Below are positions 49,837 to 61,236 of a DNA stretch of 64,000 nt, piece after piece. How positions within the stretch are numbered: position 1 is the first letter of the stretch; each line of letters opens with the position of its first letter. The notes under the pieces were generated by a model. That model worked only from the letters and a program-made list of their open reading frames with translations. It did no database searches and was not told the DNA's origin. Source of the stretch: Zychaea mexicana (taxonomy: Eukaryota; Mucoromycota; Mucoromycetes; Mucorales; Lichtheimiaceae); assembly GCF_025766255.1 (NCBI RefSeq), contig NW_026516673.1, positions 372,001 through 436,000 on the forward strand, read 5' to 3'. Made by a program: the position numbers and the translations under genes.

Positions 49837-50635
49837 AACTAAGCATTTTACGGACCCGCCCTTGTGTCTAAACTCTCGACGTGATCTCATCTTTATCTTT
49901 TTTTGTTTTACTGTCTTTGAGATTATATCTTTATTCTAACCTGCGCTTTTTATATTTCGCCTAACCCGTCCGACACAAACACACATTCCTACAACATCAT
50001 AACAATCGCGCACACACACACACAAAAAGCCATGATTATCCATAACTGGTAATAATAGTAATAGTAACAATAAAAAAAAGATGAATACTATGATCATAGG
50101 TTTGGTTTGGTAAGCAATCCACAAATAATTATACTGTTTCTATCCCGCCCTCTCTAATGATAAGTACTAGGAGCATTTAGTCTGTGAAAATTCATATTAT
50201 AGCAGTAACAGATCATATATACAGAAATGACGACGTTGGGTGATGACACCATACAATGTCATTTGTCATCAAAGGGGGCTTAGCATTGCCACTATGTGTT
50301 ACACTATATACTAACTGGTGGCACCTATTGATGTGTAATCATGGACGACAGCAGGAGAGTGTGCACTTATTGGCCAAAGCAGCGCTTGAGGATTTTCGCA
50401 ATTTAATGTCGTATTGTTAAACAAAATATATGCACAGGGAAATCGGATCGCCAGAATAAGCGATCTTCCACATTACTAATCCAACCTAACACCCCTCCCC
50501 CCACCCCATTCATATCAAAAAAAATCTCTTTTCGTGCACCATGATTAGCACTATTTTATACATTATTGAAACAACAAAAACCAGAAAAGAGAGAATCGTG
50601 ACAACGTGAAAAGAAAAAGATGCTAATGTTATTTG

Positions 50636-50676
<41 letters not shown>

Positions 50677-50763
50677 TATGTGCGTGCGTGTGAGTGTGAA
50701 TGTGAATGTGTGTGTATGTTGTGAATGGGGTCGAAAACATGAATCAGATAAGAAAAATTAAGA
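49837..50763. other. Convergent 3' intergenic region with GT microsatellite
   Basis: About 0.9 kb between the convergent bromodomain and arrestin genes. It includes CA repeats near 50.02 kb and a GT tract at about 50638-50675. No coding signal. Confidence 0.6.
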
Positions 50764-52989
50764 CTAATTTTCAATGTTCAGTGAGAAACCAAACGTTGTG
50801 CCAAGAGAAAGTCGTGGTAATAACGGAGCACTCTCTGCAACAACCGGTTGACCTTGTGCTGATACGGGAGGTGATGGGTCGAGTACTTCATCGTCGCTAT
50901 CTTCAACATACAATTTGGTCATCCGTCGAGCCATTCTTTCCGACGACTGTGGGTGCGCTGGTCTTGGTCGATTGGCTACGCGAGCAGGAGGCACTACAGG
51001 TGGAGGGGCGCTAGGTAATGGAATTGTAGGTGGGGGTGGTGCTACAGATGCTGTTGCTGCGGGAGGTTGTTGTTGTTGTTGTTGTTGTTGTCTATGATGC
51101 TGATGATGAGAAGGAGAAGGGGCTGCTGTAGTAGTGGATGATAGATGGTTTGCAGGAGAATTGTTGGTGACTGTTGGTAATGGAGGTAGTTCGAGATAGA
51201 CGTATGGATTTTGCTTGTCTTCTTCGAGATGTTGTTTTTTCGTATTGTTGTTTTTGCTGGTGATGTTGGTGGTGGTGGTGGTGGTGGTGTCTTGAGGGTT
51301 ATTTCTAATGGTATCTGTTGAAGGTCGAGACGGAGGTGGTTGATAAGGTAATGGTGGCAAGGGTGGCAAGGGCGACATTGGAGGAGGAGGCTGAGGCTGG
51401 AGTGCAGCGAAATTAAGTTTCTCTGGCTTCTGTCGATTTTGTGTACAGGCAATGCGTCGTAAAACTTCGTCGTGTGCGTCCAGCGTGGACGATTCCCGTG
51501 TGTGAGTAGAGGATGCTCGATACCCACCAGACATGGTTGCGGTGGACAATGGAATGCCGTTGTTGCTACCGCGACTTCGTTGCAAAGCATAACTCGTCCT
51601 CGGCGATAATAGCGTGGATGATGCAATGGTAGCAATGGTTGGAGACATTGTGTTGTTGCTACTGCGATCTAGCACCTCATCGGGACAGAATTGCTCTTCC
51701 ACTAATGATGCTTGCACTGCATTCTGTGGTCGTAATGCAGTTTCTGCTGGAAGACCAGGCGCTGCGCAAAGTACGAAAGAAGGTGGGCGTGATTTGAGCG
51801 TGTAACTGTCGTCGTCGCTTCGATCCGTTGTGGATGAATCCTGGCTCGGCGCAAATCTGCTGGACTGTGAAGTATTATCGGATCCTGTTGAGCCGCTATC
51901 CTCAGGAGTCACGTTTTTGCTGTTCATTCTTGATGGTGCTCGGTCTTTTGTGGAAGAGGGTGCTGCTGCTGCTGCTGCTGATCCCGATGCAGCAACAGCA
52001 GCAGTGGCGGTACGCCTACTGTTTCGTTGGACTTGTTGAAGTCGAGCTTTACTCCGCATCAAATTGAGATCTACAGTTGTTAAATTTTCTTGTTGTTGAC
52101 GACGATGCTGCTGCTGTTGTTGTTGTTGCTTCTGTTGCTTCTGTTGCTGGTCGCGTCGCATCGGTTTTTTTAATCCATTTGCCAAATCCACGTCAATTGG
52201 CTGTAACCACGGCTGTCGATGCTGCGCTGCACGACGACGCTGTACAATAGGTGTGGTTGTGCGTGGTCGCTCGAGTGGCAAATGCATTGGATCATCGTCT
52301 TCATCGTCATCGTCGCTCTGGCGAGAGAGACTACTCAGCTCATTAGCGGAGGCGAATTTACGAATAGATCTGCCGATAGAGTCCTGTTTGCGACGTTGGT
52401 TGTTCTGTAGATGCTGCGACTGATCGTCGACGGATAGTTTGAGCAAGTTGATGCTGGAGGACGTCACCGGTAGCCGCGGCTCACCAAGTATGCTGTATTG
52501 AGCTCCTGTTTGCAGGCTTTCGGCATCGTCAATAGGGTCGACCTCTTCAACGTGAACAGGCTCTTCAATGACAACCGAGATGAACGAGTCGTGGAGCCGC
52601 GACTGATCTTGCTCAAAGTGGTAATTTGGCATACCGTTTGTGAGTTGCAGCAACGGATGCTTGTCCTGTGGAGGGATGGAGGCAATGACGATGGGCACTA
52701 CGGCCTTGATGTTTTCAAACTGGTGCTCGAATTGAAAGGTGATCTCCAACTCGTGGCAGATCGTTATGAGCGGGGACTCGAGCGCCGGGGAAATGAGTTT
52801 CTGCAGTTTATGGCGGAGGATAAGCGGACGTTTCCAGGTTGATTTCTCTTGCGAGTTGTCGACGCTGTGCAGTAATGCTGGCACTGTGCGTTTGATGTAC
52901 TTTTTGTGCGAGCGACCGGACATGATCAATGTGTCTGCGATGTTTTGGATTTTGCGATATGGGTTGGCCATCTTCCCATCCGCACTACT

Positions 52990-53030
<41 letters not shown>

Positions 53031-53814
53031 GGGGTTGTGGTGATGGTTGGGGGGGGGAAGGAGGAGGAAAGAACTTTCATTAATTTTGTCATACGACAAG
53101 ACACAACAAGAGGAAGCGAGTGCTGTGGTACACGTACCTGTACAGTTCAATCTGCTTCAACTGGGTTCGAATGTTTCGCACGGGCTTCTGAGACGCGAAG
53201 CACAAGTATTTGATTGAAAACGGAATGCTGCCCTGTTCAAGGCTTACGATCTGGGGTGCGTCGATTTCGTAGTGGAACTTGGCAGGCACCGTATGCTCAA
53301 TGATCTGCGTCTCGACCAGCGGGGCCATCTCCTTACAACGCAACAGATGCCGTCGGATTTCGATGGGGTGCTCCGCCGTGATAGACTTTTTCTGCAACCC
53401 CATCGCAATCGACAGCTCGACCTTGTACGAGACACTGGCGCGCTTGATGGCCAGCGATGCTGGATATATGTTGGGCACCTCGAGTAAGAACGGAATGACA
53501 TGCTCGCCCGCAGGTAGTGTTGTCTTTCCAAACAAGGTCTGTTTGAGTTTTGGAAGCAGTGGCGCCTGCATGTCACTGCCACGGAAGTTGGTCTGAGACG
53601 CACCTTTAAACTTGACATTCATTCCGCGGATTTTCAGCGGTCGGGTCAGCGTGAACAGCGCCTCCCCTTTGAGCATGATACTGTCAGGCTCCTTCTGGCT
53701 GTCGTCGTCGTCAGCAACATTATTGACCGTACTGGGCGACTTGGCCTGCCCCATAAACTCCAGTATTGTGTCGGCAGGGACGATCTCGACAAACTTGATT
53801 CCGACATCTTTCAT
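50764..53814 (-). CDS. Alpha-arrestin-like protein with long disordered C-terminus
   Basis: Alpha-arrestins recruit ubiquitin ligases to membrane proteins for endocytosis. Exon 1 is 53814-53138 and exon 2 is 52987-50764, joined in phase at ...IELY|SSADGKMANP, about 966 residues. Arrestin N-like half (~residues 5-150): ILEFMGQAKSPS, GEALFTLTRPLKIRGMNVKF, LPAGEHVIPFLLEVPNIYPA and ASVSYKVELSIAM. Arrestin C-like half (~residues 170-360): GSIPFSIKYLCFASQKPVRN and PLITICHELEITFQFEHQFE. The remaining ~600 residues are Gln/Pro/Ser-rich. PPPP and PPPS stretches are present, but I find no clear classical PPxY motif. The sole intron contains a (GAC)n tract right before the acceptor. Confidence 0.88.
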
Positions 53815-54299
53815 TGCTGCTTGAGTTGCGATTGAGATTGACGTTGGACGTTGACGCTAGTGGTGGTGGTGGTGGTGGTCGAGGAGGTTGAGAGAGAAGA
53901 GAAGAAAGAGAGGAAAGAGAGGAAAGAGAGAGAGAGAGAGAGAGAGGAGAGAGGAGAAAGAAGTGGAGAGAGAGAAAGGAATACACACACCTCCTCTCGC
54001 AAAAAGGATGCTGTGTGCTAGTTAATAACAAGAAGAATAAGGAAGGGAGTGAGAGAGGAAGAGGGCGAAAAAAGAAAAAAAAAAAGACAGTGCTACGACA
54101 AGAGGGGATTTTTGGGGGAGGGAGGAGGAGGGGGGGTGGGGAGAGGTATGCTATTGTTAATGGCTACAACACCTTAGTATTCATTTACTGTAATCAAAGC
54201 GAATGATGGCTCCAATGCAATAAGCACGAGGCTGCTGCCTCATAAAATTAGCTGCTTTTTTTCTTCTTCTTCGCTTGGCTTCCCTCCACCGGTGCTTAC
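53815..54299. promoter_or_regulatory. Divergent promoter with strand-asymmetric purine tracts
   Basis: The 485-bp region between the arrestin and ALG12 starts is dominated on the plus strand by GA-rich tracts (about 53.88-53.98 and 54.03-54.14 kb), preceded by a GGT repeat. Homopurine-homopyrimidine sequence is common in fungal promoters. No specific factor site is claimed. Confidence 0.5.
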
Positions 54300-55907
54300 A
54301 TGTCTACGAAACTCCTCGTGTTCCTGTTTATTGCCCTCTATTGCCTTTCCTGCCCATACACAAAGGTCGAAGAGAGCTTTAACATCCAGGCAGCCCACGA
54401 TGTCATTCACCATGGACGAAACATTGCCGCCTACGACCATCTCCAGTTCCCAGGCGTCGTCCCGCGTTCTTTTGTCGGCTCCATAATTCTCGGTTGCATT
54501 GCTCGCGCCATTGTCTCGCTACTAGAGGTGGCAAACATACACATTGACGACGGCATTACCGAGCAGATCATTGTGCGTCTTCTTCTTGGTGCCCTTGTGG
54601 CCTTGGCCCTGCTACGCATCCAAGGCGCGATCAAACGGCTTTTTGGCTATCCTGCTTCGGTCGTGTTTGTCCTTCTGACATGCTGCCAGTTTCACTTTAT
54701 ATTTTGGTCGAGCCGCACGCTGCCAAACACACTTGCATTACCCCTGGTTCTGAGTGGCCTTGGGCACTGGCTGGAAAGCTTGACAGCCACCTCAAGACGC
54801 CTTGCTGAATTAGGCGATATGATCCATGACCTGGTCATCGCCGGTATCATCTTTCGCTTTGAAGCCGGCATTCTGCTCGTCATTATCGTTGCTCTCGAAT
54901 GGCTCGTTTATCGCACCTTGCCATTCAAGTTTATGGTCGTACATGGCTTGGCTAGCGCTCTCGTAAGCCTGGCGCTGACCGTCTCCGTCGATTCTTATTT
55001 TTGGCAACGCACAAATGACGATGGTGGCATATCACTCTTGTGGCCCGAAGGTGCGGTCTTTTACTTTAACGTCATCTTGAACAAGAGTTCAGAATGGGGC
55101 ACATTGCCATTCTATGTCTACTTTGTATCGTTCCTTCCTCGACTGCTCTTGATATCCTATCCGCTGGCCTGGATTGCGTTTATCCGTGATGCACGCGTTC
55201 GCCGCATCATGATACCCTCGTTGATCTATATTGGTCTGTTCTCGTGTGTCCCGCATAAGGAATGGCGGTTCATCATCTATGTACTCCCAATTTTTACCGC
55301 AGCGGCAGCATCATTGGTCGGCAATGCATTATCCGTGGCCCGAACACGGTCATCTAAATTCATGATTGCCACACTGGCTGCTGGAGGCATGTTGGCGTCG
55401 CTCGGATGCTCGTTATTGATGCTATACGTCTCGATGCACAACTATCCTGGTGGCCATGCATTACGTCGACTCCATCAGATTGCTGCAGCCGATTCTACAC
55501 CAGTTTCAGTTCATATGGATGTGCCTACTGCTATGTCGGGTGCTTCGCGTTTCGGCCAAGTTGCTCATCCGCAATGGTCCTACCACAAAAACGAATCTCA
55601 CATCACGCCAGACGATTACATTGAAGCGGAGTACACGTATCTCATCACCAGTGACCCTGCATTCCACCACAAGCAATTCCAACTCGTGGATCAGACATGG
55701 GGTCTCGAAGCTGTCAAACTCAAAGCGCCAAAGGTCTATCTCGACAACCTCAAGCATTCCATCAATGATCCATGGGGCCTTTTGCCAGTCGACATCGTCA
55801 TTCAACCCAAACTGTATACCTTGAAACTGATGAATCCCCAAACAACCTGGATTCAACACACGTTACGCAAACATCGAGTGGTACTTTACAGCAAGACTTA
55901 TTGGTAA
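54300..55907 (+). CDS. ALG12: ALG12 dolichyl-P-Man:Man7GlcNAc2-PP-dolichol alpha-1,6-mannosyltransferase
   Basis: Adds the eighth mannose to the lipid-linked oligosaccharide in the ER lumen during N-glycan assembly (glycosyltransferase family 22). Single exon, 535 residues, normal length. The N-terminus is a signal-anchor helix followed by the family motif YTKVEESFNIQAAHDVIHHG and YDHLQFPGVVPRSFVGSIIL. Multiple membrane segments follow, with SSRTLPNTLALPLVLSG, DSYFWQR, WPEGAVFYFNVILNKSSEWG and FSCVPHKEWRFIIYVLPIFT, all conserved in ALG12. No frameshift. The stop lies only about 74 bp upstream of the next gene's start on the same strand. Confidence 0.95.
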   Translation: MSTKLLVFLFIALYCLSCPYTKVEESFNIQAAHDVIHHGRNIAAYDHLQFPGVVPRSFVGSIILGCIARAIVSLLEVANIHIDDGITEQIIVRLLLGALVALALLRIQGAIKRLFGYPASVVFVLLTCCQFHFIFWSSRTLPNTLALPLVLSGLGHWLESLTATSRRLAELGDMIHDLVIAGIIFRFEAGILLVIIVALEWLVYRTLPFKFMVVHGLASALVSLALTVSVDSYFWQRTNDDGGISLLWPEGAVFYFNVILNKSSEWGTLPFYVYFVSFLPRLLLISYPLAWIAFIRDARVRRIMIPSLIYIGLFSCVPHKEWRFIIYVLPIFTAAAASLVGNALSVARTRSSKFMIATLAAGGMLASLGCSLLMLYVSMHNYPGGHALRRLHQIAAADSTPVSVHMDVPTAMSGASRFGQVAHPQWSYHKNESHITPDDYIEAEYTYLITSDPAFHHKQFQLVDQTWGLEAVKLKAPKVYLDNLKHSINDPWGLLPVDIVIQPKLYTLKLMNPQTTWIQHTLRKHRVVLYSKTYW

Positions 55908-55980
55908 ATGTTCGCAGAGACACATGATTAAACCCTATTTTCCTCCTTATTATTGCTGTTGTTAAAAAGCTAAAAATACA

Positions 55981-56268
55981 ATGAGTCTCGTTTCTAACCT
56001 ACTGACAATACATTCCATCCTCTTGCACAGCCCTTATTGCAGACGCGCCAAACAAGTCTTGAACCGAGTGTGTAAAGGTAGCTACCTTGTAATCGAGGTG
56101 GATCAACGTCGCGACGGGCTGGCGCTGAAGCAATCGTTGATCGACTTGACGGGTCGTCGGACATTTCCAAATCTTCTTGTGGATGGCCAAACTATTGGCG
56201 GATCGGATGAAATACTGCATTTGGAGAAATCAGGCAAGCTATCCGAGATACTCCCATGTAACCCCTAG
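55981..56268 (+). CDS. Glutaredoxin-like protein with SPYC active-site variant
   Basis: Small thioredoxin-fold protein (95 residues, typical length). The start is the first ATG after the ALG12 stop. Active-site loop: LLHSPYCRRAKQVL, so the usual CPYC is SPYC. The N-terminal catalytic Cys is Ser and the second Cys is kept. Glutathione-binding features remain: RRTFPNLLVDGQTIGGSDEI gives the TFPN-type cis-Pro loop and the GGSDEI motif. Known dithiol and monothiol glutaredoxins use the first Cys, so activity may be changed or lost, or the remaining Cys may be used. It may share a promoter region with, or be read through from, ALG12 because of the tiny gap. Confidence 0.85.
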   Translation: MSLVSNLLTIHSILLHSPYCRRAKQVLNRVCKGSYLVIEVDQRRDGLALKQSLIDLTGRRTFPNLLVDGQTIGGSDEILHLEKSGKLSEILPCNP

Positions 56269-57775
56269 AATTGGTGAATGACCACGACATGTTTTTTTCC
56301 CTGTGCTTCTATTTCTGTGTTTTATTATTCGCAAATAAATTGTATCATCTACACGCATATTGATCCTCCTTCCCTTTCACGCTTTCACCTTCTTAACCTG
56401 CCCTCCATCCCCAACAAAAAAAAAATAAAACTGATCTGAGGCGAAAAGGATCTTACTGGGGTGCAATCTGAACCCCAATAAACATCGCACAGAGTCTCCT
56501 ATCTCTTTCTCTCATTTACGTAACATACTATTTTCTACATGTAAATTTGTTAAATGATTTGCACTTTGCTAAAAATGGGAATAAATGACAGCTCTCCCCC
56601 CACCTCACTCCCTCTTCATCATGTTCCTGAATATGCTAAGATTAATGTATCAATGTTGCTGTTATATACGCTTCGTCTACTGTACATGTGGCGATGATCT
56701 GGCTGCAATGAGATTCATATCAGAGACAATAGACCAGCCCAAATGCAGCAAGACGAGTGTCACGCATTTAATTACCCTATCACTATTGTAGTGAGCTATA
56801 CCGTCGATTGTGGCATTTCACACATCCTTCTCTTACCGCTTCCCCTCCCTGTTTCTCCTATTATTGATGATGACCGTGTACTACAATATGTTTATCTTTT
56901 TACTCAACAACTGGGCATCGATAGCAAACACAAAACACATTTTGTGCTACAACAGTGGCTCAAAAAAAACTACTGGGTGACTGAAACTTGCTGCTATGGA
57001 GAAATATATCAGCATTTATATAAGCACGGTGTGTAACTAGTAATGAAAGGAAGACGATCATGCTGGTACTAAACAGCTGTACAAACAAGCACGCGCTGTT
57101 TGTTTCATCTGAGAGCCCATATGTATTTTACTTTACATTTTAGGTTGTGTGATAAAGAATCCATCCAAGCGGGAGCACAAACGATCAAAGTTTAATTGTC
57201 ATGCAACCTTCTTTTTTTTTATAGGCATGGTGTCATAGGACCTTTTGGTTCTACTGTTAGGTCACAAGAAGTACAGTGTTTCTATCCCAACTTGTCGCTT
57301 GTGGAACATTCACTTGTCACTTGAGCGAATTTTTTTGTCCTCTTTTACAAATATGCTTGTTCGAAAAATCAATTACAAACAATTATGATCAGATTACATT
57401 CACAGGGTTTTGCGTTTGAGAATACACTTTTTTGCGAGGAACAAATACACTTTCAGTTGTCAGACAAACTCTTTTCATTTCGGTCAGTCCAATTTCTCAA
57501 ATATGGTTGCACAAATACCACTTGCCCACCTTGAATCAGAATAAAGTTTTTTTCGTGCTTATTTAAATCTCGACCATTCAATGATCATCGACTCGAACAA
57601 CAAAAGGCTGGAATTTTTGTCTCTACAGAAATCGTTTGGTCTTATCTCTTGGGTAGTTATAGAGTAAAAGTCACGTTGAAGGCCCACATTCTGTTTTTAT
57701 TTCATTACCTCATATCAAGAGATTCGTTTCCGAAATTTCGTTGAGTGCTTCTCATTATAATTCATGGTTTTCTTT
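56269..57775. other. Gene-free region of about 1.5 kb
   Basis: No supported gene. Open frames around 56.58-57.04 kb lack recognisable motifs or splice support. The sequence is AT-rich with pyrimidine tracts. Confidence 0.5.
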
Positions 57776-58790
57776 TTATTGTGAGCGATTTATGCAAGCT
57801 TTTCGACAGTTGAAATTTGACAATATCTGATCGTCTTTTAGGATTTGGTGCCGTGTAAAATACCTCCACTTTGTGCCCAAGATTGACAACAATTTCGATG
57901 ACGGTTTTGTTGATGCGGAAAAAATGGCATAGTGGTCGGTGTTCGTACAGAACCCGGTGAAGTCGATCGTAACAAGTCGTACTCTCCGACAGGAATCGTT
58001 GATTGTAGCGAACATATCTTGTGTGTTTCCTGAGCATCTTGGGACAGACGCAAGCCATTTACGATTGTCCGTATGGTCGCGCGACTGCAGATCCGATGAT
58101 GCTGAGGTGTTGTATGTAAATGTAACAACTTTAGTTGTTAATATTTAATATCCCAAGTAAACTGTAACATTTGGATTATAATTCAATTTCATACATTATG
58201 CTAATGGTTTCGCATATATGGGCCTCAAGTTACTTACTGTTGTTCTGGAAGAGTGAGCCATAGACTTTTTCGCAAAGTAGCTTTCGCGTCAATTTGATTG
58301 CTTGCAATTCCATGGATTTTAATATTGCACAGGACGTGTCTCGAGTGCTGCTGCGTCTGATGTATCCAATGTTAAAGATGGTGCCATTCGTTAGTCTCAC
58401 GTGTCGCCGAAATTGATGCACATTAAGCAGATCGGCCCAACTGTAATCGCGGTATGCTTCTTGTACTAAATGGTACATGCGACCACTGACTCTTCCATGC
58501 TGTATTCTTTTGCGTTTGGTTCCACCCCAGGACCCATCTTTGACCATCCATTCGGCCAATTGATTCTGATTAACCGCACCATCTGGTAAATAGACGGCGA
58601 CAGTCTGCAATACGTGTTCTTTGTCAAGGAAATGCGTTTCAGTGATGCCTTCAACGGGCTCAGTTAGAAAACTTCCTTTGACTAGATCCATGATTGCTGC
58701 ATGCGATGGGTTGGCAGACGCTGGTATAATAATCGATGACATTGATGTGCTGGTGTTGTTGATGAAGGTGGTGCGCTTGTGCTGATGCAC
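57776..58790 (-). CDS. Unrecognised two-exon gene
   Basis: Exon 1, 58790-58238, and exon 2, 58101-57776, join through a GT-AG intron in phase to give one frame of about 292 residues, which argues for a real gene. Visible segments are THFLDKEHVLQTVAVYLPDG, WMVKDGSWGGTKRKRIQHGR, YRDYSWADLLNVHQFRRHVR, then RKWLASVPRCSGNTQDMFAT and VRLVTIDFTGFCTNTDHYAI. No signal peptide or membrane segment is seen. The sequence just before 58790 (TTTTCTGCAG) resembles an intron acceptor, so an upstream exon may exist and the true start may differ. I do not recognise the family. It could be a host gene or a domesticated mobile-element gene. Confidence 0.55.
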
Positions 58791-61236
58791 TGCAGAAAAT
58801 AGGTAGTATCATTATATTGATACCTTATTGATAACCTGATATTATCATATTGGGTTTTGGAGTACCAACATAGTGCGTATCAAAATGTTGAGTTGTCGAA
58901 AATCAACGTTTGCAGCTGAGAAAGCCTCGGTTAAATTTACTGCCGATCTATATGTTTAAACGCCTGCCAGTAACATCTCTTATCTCAAACTGGGTCTAAA
59001 CATTCGGCATGAAATAAAAACGTGTAACCATTCGGCAAAAAGCACTGCTGGTTCGGTCATGATCTGTTGAACCATAAGCTGCTACTCGAAGACATGACAA
59101 AAGTTGCCATGACGGATTAAATCGAGCGTCAAGAATCCGCTTGTCGACATAACAAAATGCGGAGCTACTCCCTAAACGCGAGCCGTGGCAACCTGCCTCA
59201 TACCAAAATAACTCTCATTGACATCACTTACACATGGTAGCCTCTTATTTTCGTGCTGGTTTTCCAAGCTTACGATTTTTCTGCGTGCATGTTGCGGTTT
59301 TCAATTCTAGAATCATTTGTGATGGTGATTGTACTAATGCCTCTCGCATCCTCGCATACATGTTGTGTCTTGTTCACAGCAGGTCCCCAGCAGGACAGGT
59401 TCACTTTCGCATTATAAGCGTCATTACTACTTTGCATTAACGCTTCATACAGAAAGATATTCATTTTTTGCGCCTGATCTCTCCTTTCTATAGTTTGGAT
59501 GTACGCGTGCGCGCAAGTATAATAGGTGTCGTGGTAGTAATTCTACAGTAGCATTGGAGATTTAAGGGTGTGGTGACTTCACGGATCGATATTTCTTGGA
59601 GCCTTTGGCTCTCACTCAAAGGCCTGGTTTTCAAGAGCAAAATGAAGCCCTCATACAACTCCGTAACCGTTTTTTTCCCAATAACTGTAAAAAAAGAATA
59701 TTCTTAGCTCTTACAACAGGTGCAGCATACACTTTGATACTATATGCAATCACCAGTGTCATAACTACAGCTTGGAATCGCACGTAAGTTTTTCTATACA
59801 TATGCACCCAGACGCGACAACTCTCTGTCTTTCACTCGATTCAACTAAATATATAGTAAAAGGGAAAGCGGAATTAACCAACACCTCCAATCAAGACATC
59901 TGCTATACTGTGACCTTAAGGATTGTCGATAGATTCTGCAACTGTCTTGCCCAACGAGTCCTTCATCTCCTTAGCAAGTTTGACGAGATCTGATCTGCTG
60001 CCAGTATGAACTTTTTTTTGCGGGGGCATAATCTCTACTTATCAGCGGCTTTTGTTCGGACATGGTGCCCTCATAGAATCGGTAGCTGGTTATAACAGCT
60101 TTACCCTGACTCCTTACAGTGGACTCTGCCGTCGGTACTACTCTTGTGCGTGTAAAGTAATAACAGCCTTTGAAAATAAGGCGTGTAATGTGATACCGTA
60201 CCCCGTTTTACTTGGCGTGAGGTACGCTTTTTCGATGGAATGTTATCAACGAGTGTACTGAAGAAACGAAAAGGTGCTTCCACACGAATTGATAGCAGGA
60301 GCATGAAAAAATGGCTTAATTTCGGTAGCAGATTTGAGTTGATAATTGCTTCCTTCTAGAAATGTCTCACCAAATCTTATATATGTACGGACGCGCATTT
60401 GTATAGGTTCTTTGGTGGATAAAGGTGAACACATTTGTTTTTTCTTCATTTGCTATGCCTCCTTTCCTTCATCTATGTCAGATAGGTGTAGATGCATATA
60501 GTCCACGATAAAGCTTGTCTGGAAACGCACCTACATCGGTTATTGATGAAGAGCCAGCTCAACATATTGAACAGGTCGGAGGCCAGTTCCAGATGTGTAG
60601 TAGCCAGCATCTGTACTATACAACGCATTGTATTCAGCGCGATAAGCTGAGATTGGGAGAAAAGATGGTTTTTGACTTTGCAGAGAAGGCTGATCACTTT
60701 AAAGCAATAAGGTTTAGGGTGAGGGGGGAGGGGGTTATGCCGAAACAACAGCACAACCTACCTACTACACCCATATTGGAACATTCTCTGCACAGCTCGC
60801 AACTGTATCGCAGATCACGCACACAGTTCACAGTTACAGGGAGGGAGAGAGAGAGAGAGAGCCAGTCTCGCTTCTGAAGCCGGAGGAAATGTGTCTGTGT
60901 AACGCACCCGTTCTCCTTCCATCCAAACAGCAGCACTGCAGAAATAGGGAACGCATGCTGTACTATGTGAGGGAAATCCGTGTGGTGTGTGTATGTGGTG
61001 GGGCACCGCACCCACAGCCCCCCCCCCCAACTCCCCTTGTGGGAAAAGCAATTTGATTGGTTGACGTCACGATGAAACACGACCCGTCTGCGGAGTTTGA
61101 CTCCATTTTCGGGGTGTTTGCTGGGTTCCTTTTTTTATTTTTTTTGTCTCTCTACTACCACTATACTGCTACACCTTTTAGGCACTCTGCGGTCTGCATT
61201 TGGAAACTCTACTCTTTTTTTCATAATTGGAAAATC
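58791..61236. other. Gene-poor region with a family G relic
   Basis: Apart from the relic at about 59.86-60.16 kb no gene is supported. Near 61.01 kb there is a C-run and around 60.84 kb a GA tract upstream of the MADS-box gene. Confidence 0.5.
59860..60160 (-). pseudogene. Relic of a family G PD-(D/E)XK-like gene
   Basis: In reverse complement, about 59.94-60.03 kb reads VHTGSRSDLVKLAKEMKDSL followed by stops. The same block in the intact family G gene is VRTGSRPDLVKLANEMKDSL, directly after VEIKPP. The flanking sequence upstream of it (about 60.12-60.15 kb, TGCCGTCGGTACT) also matches the family G exon start. The relic is broken by stops and indels and has lost the core motif. It shows that the family inserted in the gene-rich part of the region at some earlier time. 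Confidence 0.75.

Noticed and set aside
56585..57036. Two overlapping open frames after the glutaredoxin gene
   Set aside because: No domain, no splice-consistent extension, low-complexity Leu/Pro stretch; treated as non-coding.
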